Shown here one piece after another: positions 35,286 to 46,231 of a stretch of DNA of 64,000 nucleotides. Position 1 is the first letter of the stretch. Each line of letters starts with the position of its first letter. The translations under genes and the position numbers were made by a program. The notes beneath the pieces were generated by a model. That model was given only the letters and a program-made list of their open reading frames with translations. It searched no databases and was not told the DNA's origin. Source of the stretch: Caldilineaceae bacterium (GTDB lineage: Bacteria > Chloroflexota > Anaerolineae > Caldilineales > Caldilineaceae); assembly GCA_026645575.1 (NCBI GenBank), contig JAPKMW010000020.1, positions 1-64,000 of the forward strand. The letters run 5' to 3'.

Positions 35286-37364
35286 ATGACAACCTTAGCC
35301 GATCTAAAACAAGTTCCCTTACACCATTCTGGTATCAAAAAAACGCGCTCCGTTTGCGGCTATTGCGGCGTCGGGTGTGCGCTCGATATTCTGAGCAAAG
35401 ACGACCGCATCATCGGCATCCAGCCGGCGATGGATGGTCCGTCTAACCTCGGTGCGCTCTGTGTCAAGGGACAATTCGCTTTTGATTATGTCCATCATCC
35501 CGACCGGCTCAAGCACCCGATGGTACGGCGGAGTGACGGCAAACTGCATGAAACCACCTGGGAAGAAGCGCTGGATGTTGCCGCCAAGGGTTTCCAACGG
35601 GTGGCGGAAAAACATGGTCGCCACGCCATCTATGGCATTGCTTCCGGGCGTACTCCCAACGAAGCCGATTATGTGATGCAGAAATTTATTCGCGCCGGCT
35701 TTGGCACGCATTATATCGACAACTGTAGCCGTGCTTGACACGCCCCCACTCTCGCCGGTCTGGCGACAATGATTGGGCGTGCGGGCATGTCAAACCCCTA
35801 TAGTGACATGGCAAAAACCGATCTGGCCTTTTGCATCGGCACCAACATGACTGAGTGTCATCCGGTGGCCGCGACCTTTTTGAAGAAGGCGCTGGCGCGC
35901 GGTGCGAAACTGATTGTGGCCGACCCGCGGCGCATCAAGCTGGCCGAAATGGCTGATCTCTATCTGCCGCTGCGTGTCGGCACGGATGTGGCCTTGCTGT
36001 TGGCTATGGCCCATGTCATCGTCCGTGAAGGGTTGGTGGACCAGGAATTTATCGCCACCCGCACCACGGGCATTGATGGTTTCCTGGACCATGTCAAACA
36101 ATTTACCCCCGAATGGGCGGAAACGATCACCGGTGTGCCGGCCAAGGACATTGAAACGGCGGCGATCTGGTACGGTTCAGCGGACAAAGCGGCGATCTAT
36201 TACACGTTGGGCATTACTGAACATATCTGTGGTGTCGATAATGTGCAGAGCCTCTGCAATCTGGCGCTGATGACCGGCAACCTGGGCATTGAAGGCGGCG
36301 GCATCAACCCCATGCGCGGCCAGAACAATATCCAGGGCGCAGGGGATGCCGGCGCGGCGCCTGATTCTTATCCGGGCTATCAGAATGTTGAGAACGCTGA
36401 TCATCAAGCCCGCTTCGAGCAGCTTTATGGTCGCGCAATGGATCTGGAACGGGGCATCACCAAAGTCAAGGCACTGGATCTGGCGGGGGAAAGCATCTTT
36501 GCCATGCTCATCGATGGCGAAAATACAGTCGTCTCCGATCCGGATCGCGCCCACGGCGAACATGCGCTCAAGAGCTTGGAACACCTGGTGGTGATCGACA
36601 TCTTCCTCAGCGAAACGGCGCAGTTGGCCCATGTCGTCTTCCCGGCCACCTCCTGGGGCGAGACCGATGGCACCTTTACCAACTCGGAACGGCGCATCCA
36701 ACGGGTGCGCCAGGCCGTGACGCCCCAAGGCGAGGCCAAACCCGATTGGTGGATCGTCAGCGCGCTGGCGAACCGGATGGGCATTCCCGGCTTTGAATAT
36801 GATTCGGCCAAGGAAGTCTTTAATGAAATGTGTACGGTTGCCCCCAACTATGCCGGCGTGGATTGGGAGATGGTGGACGATGGGCAGTACCAGTGGCCGG
36901 TTCCCTACAAAGGTCATCCTGGCACACCGCGGCTACATGAAGACGGCTTTAGCAATGGACGCGGTGTCTTCAAACAGATCACCTATCGCGACCCGGCGGA
37001 AGTGGTTGATGAGACCTTCCCGGTCTGGTTGACGACAGGACGCCGTTTGCAGACTTATCATACCCGCACACAGACGGGGCGCTCGCAGGGGATTGACTAC
37101 TTCGTCCCCGAAGAGACCCTGGAAGTCCATCCCGATAATGTGACGGCGTGGGGCTTGCAGGATGGCGGCTGGGCGCGCCTGAGCAGCCGCCGTGGGACGA
37201 TTACTATCAAGATCAAGGCGACCAGCCGCTCCCCGCGCGGCACCGTCTTTGCCAGCTTTGCCTTTAACGAGACGCCGATCAACCTGCTCACCGGTTCGGG
37301 CTATGACCCCGTGACGCAGACGGCAGAGTTCAAAGTTTGCCCGGTTCGGGTCGAGCCGGTTTAA
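35286..37364 (+). CDS. fdhA: Selenocysteine-containing formate dehydrogenase catalytic subunit
   Basis: Oxidises formate to CO2 at a bis-pterin Mo or W site. Read with UGA at 35736-35738 as selenocysteine, the protein has 692 residues: a 4Fe-4S cluster (Cys24, Cys27, Cys31, Cys59 in VCGYCGVGC and ALCVKG), then NCSRA-Sec-HAPTLAGLATMIG with Sec151 followed by the catalytic His152, then the molybdopterin-binding domains (TGNLGIEGGGINPMRGQNN, EHLVVIDIFLSETAQLAH) to the aspartate-decarboxylase-like C-terminus. The frame continues unbroken across the UGA and no Cys homologue is encoded. A SECIS hairpin follows immediately. selA, selB, selC and selD must lie elsewhere. Confidence 0.95.
35736..35781 (+). 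promoter_or_regulatory. Selenocysteine UGA codon with bacterial SECIS hairpin
   Basis: The UGA (35736-35738) is followed at once by CACGCCC (35739-35745), which pairs with GGGCGTG (35775-35781). The upper stem TCGCC (35752-35756) pairs with GGCGA (35762-35766), closing a GGUCU apical loop (35757-35761). Loop sequence and distance from the UGA resemble the E. coli fdhF element recognised by SelB. Confidence 0.92.
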
Positions 37365-37382
37365 GCGGAAAGGGTAGAGAGT

Positions 37383-37619
37383 ATGACAGTTACACTAAAC
37401 GAGCATGATAGTGCAGTTGTATACTCTCTTGCTCAACAAACTGGAAAAACGCAGAATGAAATTTTACATGAAGCGATTAGGCTGTACATGGCAAGGTTTC
37501 AGTCGCAGTATCTGGTAGAAGATAGAATTGATCTTTTGTCAGATGAAGAGTTAACATTGGTGGCTGAATCAATTTTCCTTGAACTAGATGCAGACGAGAT
37601 AGAAGAAACCTATGCCTAA
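37383..37619 (+). CDS. MazE-like antitoxin (ribbon-helix-helix type)
   Basis: A 78-residue protein with a short N-terminal strand (MTVTLNEHD) and two helices (VVYSLAQQTGKTQNEILHEAI), compatible with a ribbon-helix-helix DNA-binding domain, then an acidic tail. It overlaps the toxin start by 8 nt. Codons and base composition are noticeably more AT-rich than in the flanking fdhA, suggesting recent acquisition. Confidence 0.78.
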   Translation: MTVTLNEHDSAVVYSLAQQTGKTQNEILHEAIRLYMARFQSQYLVEDRIDLLSDEELTLVAESIFLELDADEIEETYA

Positions 37620-37920
37620 TCGTGGTGAAGTTTGGTTGGTAGACTTGGGTTTGGCGGCAAAAGTCAGACCATGTTTGGTTATTAATACACCAGCCCAATT
37701 GCAGGATCGTGCTCTAGTTACTGTGATTACTCACACAACAACGCCACGTGGCTCACAATTTGAGGTCGCCCTTAAAGTCCCCTTTCTGCGAGCAGGCGCT
37801 TTTGTTGTGCAAAATGTGGTTACGATTCCAGAGGTAAAACTGATTAGGCGGCTCGGCCTGTTGACACCTCAACAAATGAGCGAAGTCGAAGCCGTAATCA
37901 GGCTTTGGTTGGGCTTGTAA
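37612..37920 (+). CDS. mazF: MazF/PemK-type endoribonuclease toxin
   Basis: A 102-residue toxin. Family blocks are NRGEVWLVDLG near the N-terminus, KVRPCLVINTP and VVTVITHTTTPRG-like middle part, and VVQNVVTIPEVKL. MazF-type toxins cleave mRNA at short sequence motifs. It lies between fdhA and an orphan sugar permease. Confidence 0.9.
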   Translation: MPNRGEVWLVDLGLAAKVRPCLVINTPAQLQDRALVTVITHTTTPRGSQFEVALKVPFLRAGAFVVQNVVTIPEVKLIRRLGLLTPQQMSEVEAVIRLWLGL

Positions 37921-37924
37921 ATGT

Positions 37925-38770
37925 ATGACAACATTCGCCGCACCACAACCACGCGTTCAAGGGAACTATCTTTGGCTTCATCTGCTGTTGCTGTTGGGTA
38001 GCGTTGTCACCCTGACACCCTTCGGCTTTATGCTCCTGGTCTCGCTCTGGCCGAAGACGGCGTTTTTGACGCGTGAGTTTCCGCTCCATCAGATCACCAT
38101 TCAAAATTACTTTGAAACCTTTCGCCAGATCCCCTTTGGGCGTTTTTACTTGAATAGTTTGATTGTCGCCACGAGTACCGTCGCCTTACAGATCCTCACG
38201 GCGTCGCTGGCCGCTTTTGCCTTTGCCCGCTTGCGCTTTTGGGGGCGCGAGACGATTTTCTTGCTCTACCTGGCAACGCTCATGATCCCCTTTCAGGTGA
38301 CGATGATCCCCAACTACATCGTCATTGCCCGTTTTCTCCAATGGCGTGACACCTATCAAGCGCTGATTCTGCCCAGCGCCTTTAGCGCCTTTAGCACCTT
38401 CCTCTTGCGCCAATATTTTAAGGGTATTCCACTCGATCTGGATGAAGCGGCGCGCATGGATGGCGCCAGCAGCTTTCGTATCTGGTGGCAGGTGATCATG
38501 CCCTTGAGCGGTCCGGTACTCGCCACGCTTGCCATCTTCAACTTCCAGGCGTCGTGGAATGATTTTCTCTGGCCGTTAATCATCACCAGCAGAGAGACCA
38601 TGCGCACCATTCCGATTGGCTTGGCCTCGTTCCAAGGGCAATACCAGACGGAGTGGCATTTGCTCATGGCCGGCGCGGTGATTGCGCTGCTGCCGGTGTT
38701 GGTGATCTATGTGCTGGGGCAAAACTGGTTCGTGCGCGGGATTACGTTGACGGGGATGGGTGGTAGATAG
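37925..38770 (+). CDS. Carbohydrate ABC transporter permease (MalG/CUT1 type)
   Basis: A 281-residue inner-membrane permease with six predicted transmembrane segments and the cytoplasmic EAA loop (LDEAARMDGASSFRIWWQVI) that contacts the ATPase. It would form half of a sugar-import channel. The partner MalF-type permease and the binding protein are absent, and the MazEF-like pair lies directly upstream, so the original operon may have been disrupted. The start at 37925 is 4 nt after mazF and has no strong ribosome-binding site. Confidence 0.9.
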   Translation: MTTFAAPQPRVQGNYLWLHLLLLLGSVVTLTPFGFMLLVSLWPKTAFLTREFPLHQITIQNYFETFRQIPFGRFYLNSLIVATSTVALQILTASLAAFAFARLRFWGRETIFLLYLATLMIPFQVTMIPNYIVIARFLQWRDTYQALILPSAFSAFSTFLLRQYFKGIPLDLDEAARMDGASSFRIWWQVIMPLSGPVLATLAIFNFQASWNDFLWPLIITSRETMRTIPIGLASFQGQYQTEWHLLMAGAVIALLPVLVIYVLGQNWFVRGITLTGMGGR

Positions 38771-38792
38771 AAACGTAAATCGTGCGTGCAAC

Positions 38793-39023
38793 AACACTAC
38801 AACGGATTTGGGTGGTAACGGATTTTATGGTTCGAGCAAGCACTCACTATGGACAATAACAATATATACCGCAAGCGCGCATAGCTGAAAATAGCGCACA
38901 GGTGTAGATGGTGCGTTTTTATTTTCATCTATGGCCTTGCTGAGTATAGCACAAGATATTTGATTGCAGAAAAGCCCCTCTACCCGCTCTTCATCCGTTA
39001 CTACCTAAATCCGTTGTAGTGTT
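38793..39023. mobile_element. 231-bp nested inverted-repeat element (MITE-like)
   Basis: The ends (38793-38823 and 38993-39023) are 31-bp inverted repeats with two mismatches. The interior has its own imperfect inverted repeat (about 38880-38935). No coding sequence is inside. It accounts for most of the 38771-39145 gap; the remaining 120 nt before the next gene shows nothing clear. Confidence 0.7.
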
Positions 39024-39145
39024 TTGTATACACCCAAGACACTGCAATCGATCCCGCCACTTACCAATCACCCAATTTGCCATCGCACAAAAGTTCTGGT
39101 TTGATATAGACAGCAATCTCGTCAAGTGATGTAAAGGCCACTGCG

Positions 39146-39763
39146 ATGACCGACCTATACAACATTATCATCGGCAAAGTCGTCAAATCCAACGCCCATA
39201 TTGATTACACTTGCCAGGTCTTCAACCCCGGCGAGACTGATTTGATGCCGGAGCCGACCGACTACACCTTTGGCACCTTTGTCAGCATTGCGTTGGAAAA
39301 CCCCAACGCCGGCGCTGATCAACTGGTTGGGGTGATTTATAATACCTTTCTACTCAACCCTGACTTTGGCAACTTGGGACCGCGCCTCAGCCCACGGGCA
39401 GAATTAGAAATTTTTACGCCGGATTACCTGTCGGAGACGGCAACGTTGGTCGGCATTATTGCCGTCGGCTGGCGTGATGCCCAGGGGCGTTATCATCAAG
39501 GGGTGCCGGCGCTGTCGGCATCAGTCAACAACTTCGTCCAGCGGCTGGATGAACCGGAACTGCAAGCCTTTCATTGTGACGATGACGGGCAGCCCTGCCT
39601 GCGCTATATGCCGATTCTGCTGGGACAAAACAATCCCCTCGTCCCGCAGTTACTAATGGCGATTATCGACCGTTTGCAAACCCTCTTCCCCCAAAACCGG
39701 CGCCAACTAGGTGTCATGCGCAACAATCTGGCCTGGAAGAGCATTGTCCAGCCGGCGGGGTAA
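39146..39763 (+). CDS. HAS-barrel-like protein of the HerA locus
   Basis: A 205-residue protein of beta-rich character (GKVVKSNAHIDYTCQVF, YTFGTFVSIAL, LVGVIYNTFLLNPDFGNLGP). The N-terminal part resembles the HAS barrel found at the start of HerA-type ATPases and in small proteins encoded near them. No enzyme motif is visible. It heads a run of seven close, same-strand genes ending with herA and a DNA glycosylase, so it is probably an accessory of HerA. The domain call is from pattern and context only. Confidence 0.5.
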   Translation: MTDLYNIIIGKVVKSNAHIDYTCQVFNPGETDLMPEPTDYTFGTFVSIALENPNAGADQLVGVIYNTFLLNPDFGNLGPRLSPRAELEIFTPDYLSETATLVGIIAVGWRDAQGRYHQGVPALSASVNNFVQRLDEPELQAFHCDDDGQPCLRYMPILLGQNNPLVPQLLMAIIDRLQTLFPQNRRQLGVMRNNLAWKSIVQPAG

Positions 39764-39771
39764 GGGTTGTC

Positions 39772-39999
39772 ATGACCGAAATTGCGCGCTTTTATGGTAT
39801 TATTATCCGTATGTATCCAGAAGGTGGCATGGTTCATCATTCGCCCCATTTTCATGCCTACTATCAGGAGACGGCTGTTAGCTTTCGGATTGACCTGCTC
39901 GTGCCACTTGATGGACAATTACCGAAGCGCCAACAACGTCTGGTCGAGGCTTGGGCAGAGTTGCACCAGCAGGAATTGAAGAAAATTGGCAACGCTTAA
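39772..39999 (+). CDS. DUF4160 protein (probable toxin-antitoxin component)
   Basis: A 75-residue protein with the DUF4160 signature: YGIIIRMYPEGG, HSPHFHAYY and a closing RLVEAWAELHQQELKKI. Such proteins are usually encoded next to DUF2442, as here, and are treated as a putative toxin-antitoxin pair. It begins 8 nt after the HAS-barrel-like gene. Confidence 0.82.
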   Translation: MTEIARFYGIIIRMYPEGGMVHHSPHFHAYYQETAVSFRIDLLVPLDGQLPKRQQRLVEAWAELHQQELKKIGNA

Positions 40000-40051
40000 T
40001 CAGTGGCGACGCCCCACGTAAAATTAAGCCATTGCGGTAAGGAGTAATAGA

Positions 40052-40351
40052 ATGCACGGCCATAAACTTTATTATGTTGATGCGTTTGAAATTGTTGGCC
40101 CTTACAAGTTACGCATCGTCTTCGACGATACGACAGTGCAGGTGGTTGACTTAGAGCCGGTTTTGTATGGCAAAGTGTTAGGCCCACTTCGTGACCTACG
40201 CTTATTTAATGGTGTACGGTTGGATCAGGAAATCCGCAACTTGGTTTGGCCGAATGATGCTGCCTTTGATCCGGAGACACTGCGCAATTGGCCCTTACAC
40301 AAAAATGCTTTTATTGCCATGGCGCAAAGTTGGGAGCGGGTGCCAGCCTGA
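40052..40351 (+). CDS. DUF2442 protein (partner of DUF4160)
   Basis: A 99-residue protein with the DUF2442 layout: YKLRIVFDDTTVQVVDLEPV, the GPLRDLRLFNGVRLD middle and the VWPNDAAFDPETL C-terminus. AAGGAG precedes the ATG. Its TGA overlaps the ATG of the AlkP-family gene by one base, so translation of the pair is coupled to the HerA operon. Confidence 0.82.
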   Translation: MHGHKLYYVDAFEIVGPYKLRIVFDDTTVQVVDLEPVLYGKVLGPLRDLRLFNGVRLDQEIRNLVWPNDAAFDPETLRNWPLHKNAFIAMAQSWERVPA

Positions 40352-41589
40352 TGCTATCCAATTCCCTACGCCCGAACTATGGTCGCGGCTGTTTTGCCGA
40401 CTTGCCCAATTTAATTCACTCCTGTCTGACGGATCAACCGGCGCCAACCGGCTTGGCTGGTATTCCTGACACATTGTTGAAAAAGTATGATAGTGTGATC
40501 GTGCTGCTGGCCGACGCCTTTGGCTGGCAGCATGTCGAGCCGCGGCTGGGGCAACACCCACTCTTTCAGCAAATTGCCGACCGAGGCGCGATTACCCAGT
40601 GGACGAGTCAGTTTCCCTCGACCACCGCAGCGCATATCACCTGCATCCATTCCGGGTTGGCCCCGGCCCAAAGCGGCGTCTTTGAATGGGAATATTATGA
40701 CCCGGCGGCGGACGCGACAATCACGCCGCTGCTCTTTTCCTATGGCGGCACCCGTCCGCGTGACGAGTTGAAGGCGTTGGACATCCAACCGTATCAGCTT
40801 TATCCAACTCAAAGTCTCCACCAACAACTGCACGCCCAGGGGGTGAAGACCTACGTCTACCAGCACCGGGAATATACACCTTCGACCTACACCGATTGGA
40901 TCTGTCGCGGCGCCCAGATGCGGCCCTACACCACCTTGCCGGAAGCGCTTTACAATCTGCGTCAGGAAGTGCAGGAAGCGCCGAAGCCGGCCTACTTCTT
41001 CCTGTATTATGACCGCATTGACGCCCTGGCCCATCTCTATGGACCGCAGTCGCCACAAGTTGCCGCCGAAATTGCGACCTTTCTCTTTGCGGTGGAACAA
41101 CTCTTTGTGAAACCAGCGCAGGGGACGCTGCACAATACCTTGTTCATCCTCACCGCCGATCATGGACAGATAGCGGTCAACCCGGCCGCGACCCATTTTA
41201 TCAATGTGGATCGCACCTTTGCCGGTATGGAACGCTTTCTGCGTCGCAACCGCCGTGGTGAACGGATTGGCCCTGGCGGTTCAGCACGCGATCTCTTTCT
41301 CTATGTGCAGGAGGATCGCCTGACCGAAGCGCAAAGCTTCTTTGCCGAACGGCTGGCCGGCGTCGCCGATGTGCTGTTGACCCAGACGTTGATCGACCAG
41401 GGGTACTTTGGTGCTTTGCCGCCATCATCGGCTTTCCTGAGCCGCGTAGGCAACCTCCTCATCCTGCCCCATGCCGGGCAGACCGTCTGGTGGTATGAAG
41501 AAGGGCGTTATGGGATGCGTTACCGTGGGATGCACGGCGGCTTGAGCAGGGATGAAATGCTGATTCCGGTCTGTTTGTACCCATTTTAG
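40351..41589 (+). CDS. Alkaline-phosphatase-superfamily phosphodiesterase/pyrophosphatase
   Basis: A 412-residue metallohydrolase. The fold's features are VIVLLADAFGW (metal Asp), the nucleophile region FPSTTAAHITCIHSGL (Thr), DRIDALAHLYG and TADHGQIAVNP (metal Asp-His), and a late His in RGMHGGLSRDEM. This is the type I phosphodiesterase/nucleotide pyrophosphatase group, also related to PglZ proteins. Its placement between DUF2442 and HerA suggests a role with the HerA machinery. The start at 40351 is chosen over an upstream frame extension because of coupling to the DUF2442 stop. Confidence 0.83.
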   Translation: MLSNSLRPNYGRGCFADLPNLIHSCLTDQPAPTGLAGIPDTLLKKYDSVIVLLADAFGWQHVEPRLGQHPLFQQIADRGAITQWTSQFPSTTAAHITCIHSGLAPAQSGVFEWEYYDPAADATITPLLFSYGGTRPRDELKALDIQPYQLYPTQSLHQQLHAQGVKTYVYQHREYTPSTYTDWICRGAQMRPYTTLPEALYNLRQEVQEAPKPAYFFLYYDRIDALAHLYGPQSPQVAAEIATFLFAVEQLFVKPAQGTLHNTLFILTADHGQIAVNPAATHFINVDRTFAGMERFLRRNRRGERIGPGGSARDLFLYVQEDRLTEAQSFFAERLAGVADVLLTQTLIDQGYFGALPPSSAFLSRVGNLLILPHAGQTVWWYEEGRYGMRYRGMHGGLSRDEMLIPVCLYPF

Positions 41590-41602
41590 GGAACGTTAAA
41601 GC

Positions 41603-42646
41603 ATGGTAACGCAACCTTCAGCAGTACCAGCAGATTACCTCTATCTGCTGCAACAGCTAACCGAAAAGATTCGCACAGCCCAAATTCGCGCTGCGCTCTC
41701 GGTTAACCACGAACTTGTCCTGCTCTACTGGCACATTGGTCGGGAAATTCTGCTACGCCAGGAGCAACAAGGGTGGGGTGCGAAGATCATTGATCAACTA
41801 GCGGCTGATCTACGGCGAGAATTCCCAACCATGAAGGGCTTTTCGGCGCGCAATCTCAAGTATATGCGCGCCTTTGCTAACGCTTGGCCTGATCTTCCAA
41901 TTGTGCAGCAACTTGCTGCACAATTGCCCTGGTTCCACAATTGCGTACTACTTGATAAACTTGCAGAGCCGGCAGAACGCTTATGGTATGCCCGCCAGAC
42001 TATTCAACATGGTTGGAGCCGCAACATCCTAGTTCACCAGATCCAAAGTCGGCTCCATTTGCGCCAAGGGCAAGCCCAGACCAATTTTGCCCGTACACTA
42101 CCAGCACCACAGTCAGAGTTGGCCCAACAGATTTTGAAAGACCCGTATAATTTTGATTTTCTTGATTTAGGGGAAGAAGCCCACGAACGGGATTTGGAAC
42201 GCGCTTTGTTGAGTCATTTACAACAATTCCTGCTTGAGTTGGGGGTCGGCTTTGCCTTTGTTGGTAGTCAAGTGCATTTGGCTGTTGGGGAACGCGACTT
42301 TTATCTGGACATGCTCTTCTATCACCTAAAGTTACGCTGTTTTGCCGTGATTGATCTCAAGATCGGGGAGTTTGAACCGGAACATGCGGGCAAGATGAAT
42401 TTCTACCTTTCCGCTGTCGATGCGCAACTGCGCCATCCTGATGATCAGCCTAGCATTGGCTTAATCTTATGTCGTAACAAGGATCGCGTGGTTGCCGAAT
42501 ATGCCCTCCGTGATGTGAACAAACCAATTGGCATCTCGGCTTACGAATTGACCCAGGCTTTGCCGGTGCAGTACCAGGGTAGCCTGCCTACAATTGAGCA
42601 GTTAGAAGCAGAGCTACGTGCATCGTCCGTTGACAACGAGGAGTAA
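41603..42646 (+). CDS. YhcG/DUF1016-type PD-(D/E)XK nuclease
   Basis: A 347-residue protein with the DUF1016 N-terminal helical domain (LVLLYWHIGREIL, GFSARNLKYMRAFA) and a C-terminal nuclease core (DFYLDMLFYH, AVIDLKIGEFEPEHAGKMN). Members are DNA-processing nucleases often linked with mobile or defence genes. It lies 13 nt after the AlkP gene and 5 nt before herA. Confidence 0.88.
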   Translation: MVTQPSAVPADYLYLLQQLTEKIRTAQIRAALSVNHELVLLYWHIGREILLRQEQQGWGAKIIDQLAADLRREFPTMKGFSARNLKYMRAFANAWPDLPIVQQLAAQLPWFHNCVLLDKLAEPAERLWYARQTIQHGWSRNILVHQIQSRLHLRQGQAQTNFARTLPAPQSELAQQILKDPYNFDFLDLGEEAHERDLERALLSHLQQFLLELGVGFAFVGSQVHLAVGERDFYLDMLFYHLKLRCFAVIDLKIGEFEPEHAGKMNFYLSAVDAQLRHPDDQPSIGLILCRNKDRVVAEYALRDVNKPIGISAYELTQALPVQYQGSLPTIEQLEAELRASSVDNEE

Positions 42647-42651
42647 GGTTT

Positions 42652-44324
<1,673 letters not shown>

Positions 44325-44334
<10 letters not shown>

Positions 44335-44888
44335 ACGCCAAACCAACGCAAGCTGACCTGCTGGCTGCCAGCAACAAAACCATTGTCGATGTCATCGGCC
44401 CCGGTTTGCGCGTCCTCTTTTGCGGCATCAACCCCGGTCTCTACTCCGGCTACACCGGCCATCACTTTGCTCGTCCCGGCAACCGTTTCTGGCCCACCTT
44501 GTACGCCGCCGGTTTTACCGATCGCCTGCTCAAGCCGTCTGAACAAGCGGAATTACTGGAGTATGGCTATGGCGTTACCAATCTGGTTGAGCGCGCTACC
44601 GCCACTGCCGCCGAGTTAACCGCTGCCGAACTGTTGGCCGGTGGACAACGACTCTTGGCAAAGGTGGAGCAATATCAACCGCAGGTGCTTGCCGTCCTCG
44701 GTGTCACCGCTTACCGCACCGCCTTTCAGCGGCCCCAAGTACAGATGGGCGAACAGTCGGAAGGGGTAGGGATGGCGCGCCTTTGGGTGTTGCCAAACCC
44801 TAGTGGTCTCAACGCCCACTATACCCCTGCTGATCTGGCGCGTGTTTTCCGTGACTTTCGGGTGACGATTGCCACGGCAACAGCGTAG
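44325..44888 (+). CDS. G/U(T)-mismatch-specific DNA glycosylase (Mug/TDG family)
   Basis: Removes uracil or thymine from G:U and G:T mismatches. The 187-residue protein has the active-site motif FCGINPGLYSG and the intercalating motif LPNPSGLNAHY. The GTG start at 44325 lies within the last codons of herA, with a GGAG upstream, so it is translationally coupled. The link suggests DNA repair within the operon. Confidence 0.9.
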
Positions 44889-45018
44889 TCACTACTTTCT
44901 ACGCAGTAGACACAGATAGGAAAGAACATTGTTTTCTAAGGTGTTTCTTCTATCTAGTGAGGAAGAAATTGTTGCCCGTATTACCATCACTGTTCTGTTG
45001 TTTGGTGTTATGGTGGTT

Positions 45019-46116
45019 TCACGGGTGGTGCGTTGCAAAAAACGCGCGCACCCGTTCAATGATCACCGCCGCCTCCCCATCGGCCAAGGGACGCGGGTCA
45101 AAGGCGACGATGCCCAAGTTCGCCAGGTGGGTGCGCGGATGGATCGGGGGCTGCCCGGTGCGCAGAAAGGCGATCAACGCCTTGGCCTGGGCCGGCTCGA
45201 CCACCACGGCGGCGCGCTCGATGCCCCGCCCCGCTTCATCAGCCAGCCGTTCAGTTTTGGCGACGGGGGCGAAGCCGGCCAACAGTTCATCGACCAGCGC
45301 AGCGCAGCGTTGTTGTTCGGCCTGTTGGTCGCGCTGCATGTAGGCGGCCAGGGCGGTATAGAGACCGGCCAGCGCCTCTTTGCCGATCTTCATGGGGCGT
45401 CCAATGCCGGCATCCTGGGCGCGACAGGCTTCTACCAGGTCGCGCCGCCCCGCCACAATGCCGGAGGTTGGCCCGCCAATTGCTTTGCCACCGCTAAAGG
45501 TAACCAGCGCTGCACCGCTGTTGACAAAGCGGGTCAGATCCTCTTCCGCCGCCGCGTCGATCAAGACCGACACCCCCTGCGCCTGACAAAGCTCAACACA
45601 GCGCTGAAGCGAGAGCATCCCCTTCTGCACGGTATGATGTGACTGGACATAGAGCAGCGCCGCCACCCGTGGGCCAAACGCCCCGCTCAAATGCGCCGCG
45701 CTGACACTGTTCACCGAACCAAGCGCACGGGGGACGCCGCCGGCCATGCGGATCAGTTGGGTGATGTCCGCGCCAAAGTTGACCTGATGACCAGCCTGGA
45801 TCAAAATTTCATTGGGATGGCCCAGCGCATCGGGCAGCGCCTGGATGCGCGTCAAGTCCGTGCCGGTAATACAGGCCGCCACCATGAGCGCCACCCCCGC
45901 CGCCGCCCCCGTCGTCACCATCGCGTCTTCGGCGCCGATTAGCTCGGCAATCCGACGCCCAACCGTGCGTTTCATCTGGTCAATTTCGACATAGCTGCCG
46001 CCGGCCACCGCCATCGCCGCCAGCACCGCATCACTCAATGTATTCACCCCCAACGCCGTCATCCGCCCACTGGCGTTGATCACACGTGGTAGCTCCAGTT
46101 GCTCAAGCAGATCCAT
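45019..46116 (-). CDS. SelA/DgaE-like PLP-dependent ammonia-lyase
   Basis: A 365-residue protein of the SelA-like PLP family, with the Schiff-base Lys in FSGGKAIGGPTSG and ADIT-type substrate loops. Its N-terminus (RVINASGRMTALGVNTLSD) and length match the D-glucosaminate-6-phosphate ammonia-lyase (DgaE) group rather than selenocysteine synthase, which is about 100 residues longer. It is the last gene of a catabolic operon with a kinase and amidohydrolase. The ATG at 46116 follows GGAG; a longer start (46176) has none. Confidence 0.8.
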   Translation of the reverse strand: MDLLEQLELPRVINASGRMTALGVNTLSDAVLAAMAVAGGSYVEIDQMKRTVGRRIAELIGAEDAMVTTGAAAGVALMVAACITGTDLTRIQALPDALGHPNEILIQAGHQVNFGADITQLIRMAGGVPRALGSVNSVSAAHLSGAFGPRVAALLYVQSHHTVQKGMLSLQRCVELCQAQGVSVLIDAAAEEDLTRFVNSGAALVTFSGGKAIGGPTSGIVAGRRDLVEACRAQDAGIGRPMKIGKEALAGLYTALAAYMQRDQQAEQQRCAALVDELLAGFAPVAKTERLADEAGRGIERAAVVVEPAQAKALIAFLRTGQPPIHPRTHLANLGIVAFDPRPLADGEAAVIIERVRAFFATHHP

Positions 46117-46168
46117 GATGATACTCCGTATGTTGATAAGGATTGACTCGTCAATCCTTGCTTCGGCA

Positions 46169-46231
46169 GAGATCAAGAGATTGAGAGATTGAGAGATTGA
46201 GTAACATAATCTCTTGATCTCTCAATCTCTG
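46169..46231. repeat. Period-8 tandem-arm hairpin inside the minus-strand operon
   Basis: Left units GAGATCAA, GAGATTGA three times (46169-46200). Right units TAATCTCT, TGATCTCT, CAATCTCT (46207-46230). The FGGY kinase stop (46222-46224) lies in the right arm, so its last two residues come from the element. It has the same unit family as 3661 and 14801. Confidence 0.92.

Noticed and set aside
35286..37364. fdhA as two separate genes or a pseudogene with a nonsense codon
   Set aside because: The frame continues across the UGA into the expected HAPTLAGLA sequence, the position is the catalytic selenocysteine, and a correct SECIS follows.
39146..39763. NurA nuclease partner of HerA
   Set aside because: No NurA catalytic acidic motifs are present; the beta-rich pattern fits a HAS-barrel-like protein better.
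44889..45018. Possible RNA gene between convergent genes
   Set aside because: The 130-nt gap shows no stable hairpin, promoter or tRNA-like structure.
45019..46116. Selenocysteine synthase SelA, tempting because of the selenoprotein in the window
   Set aside because: The protein is about 100 residues too short, lacks the SelA N-terminal region and is in a sugar catabolic operon beside an EF0837-type amidohydrolase, which fits the DgaE group.
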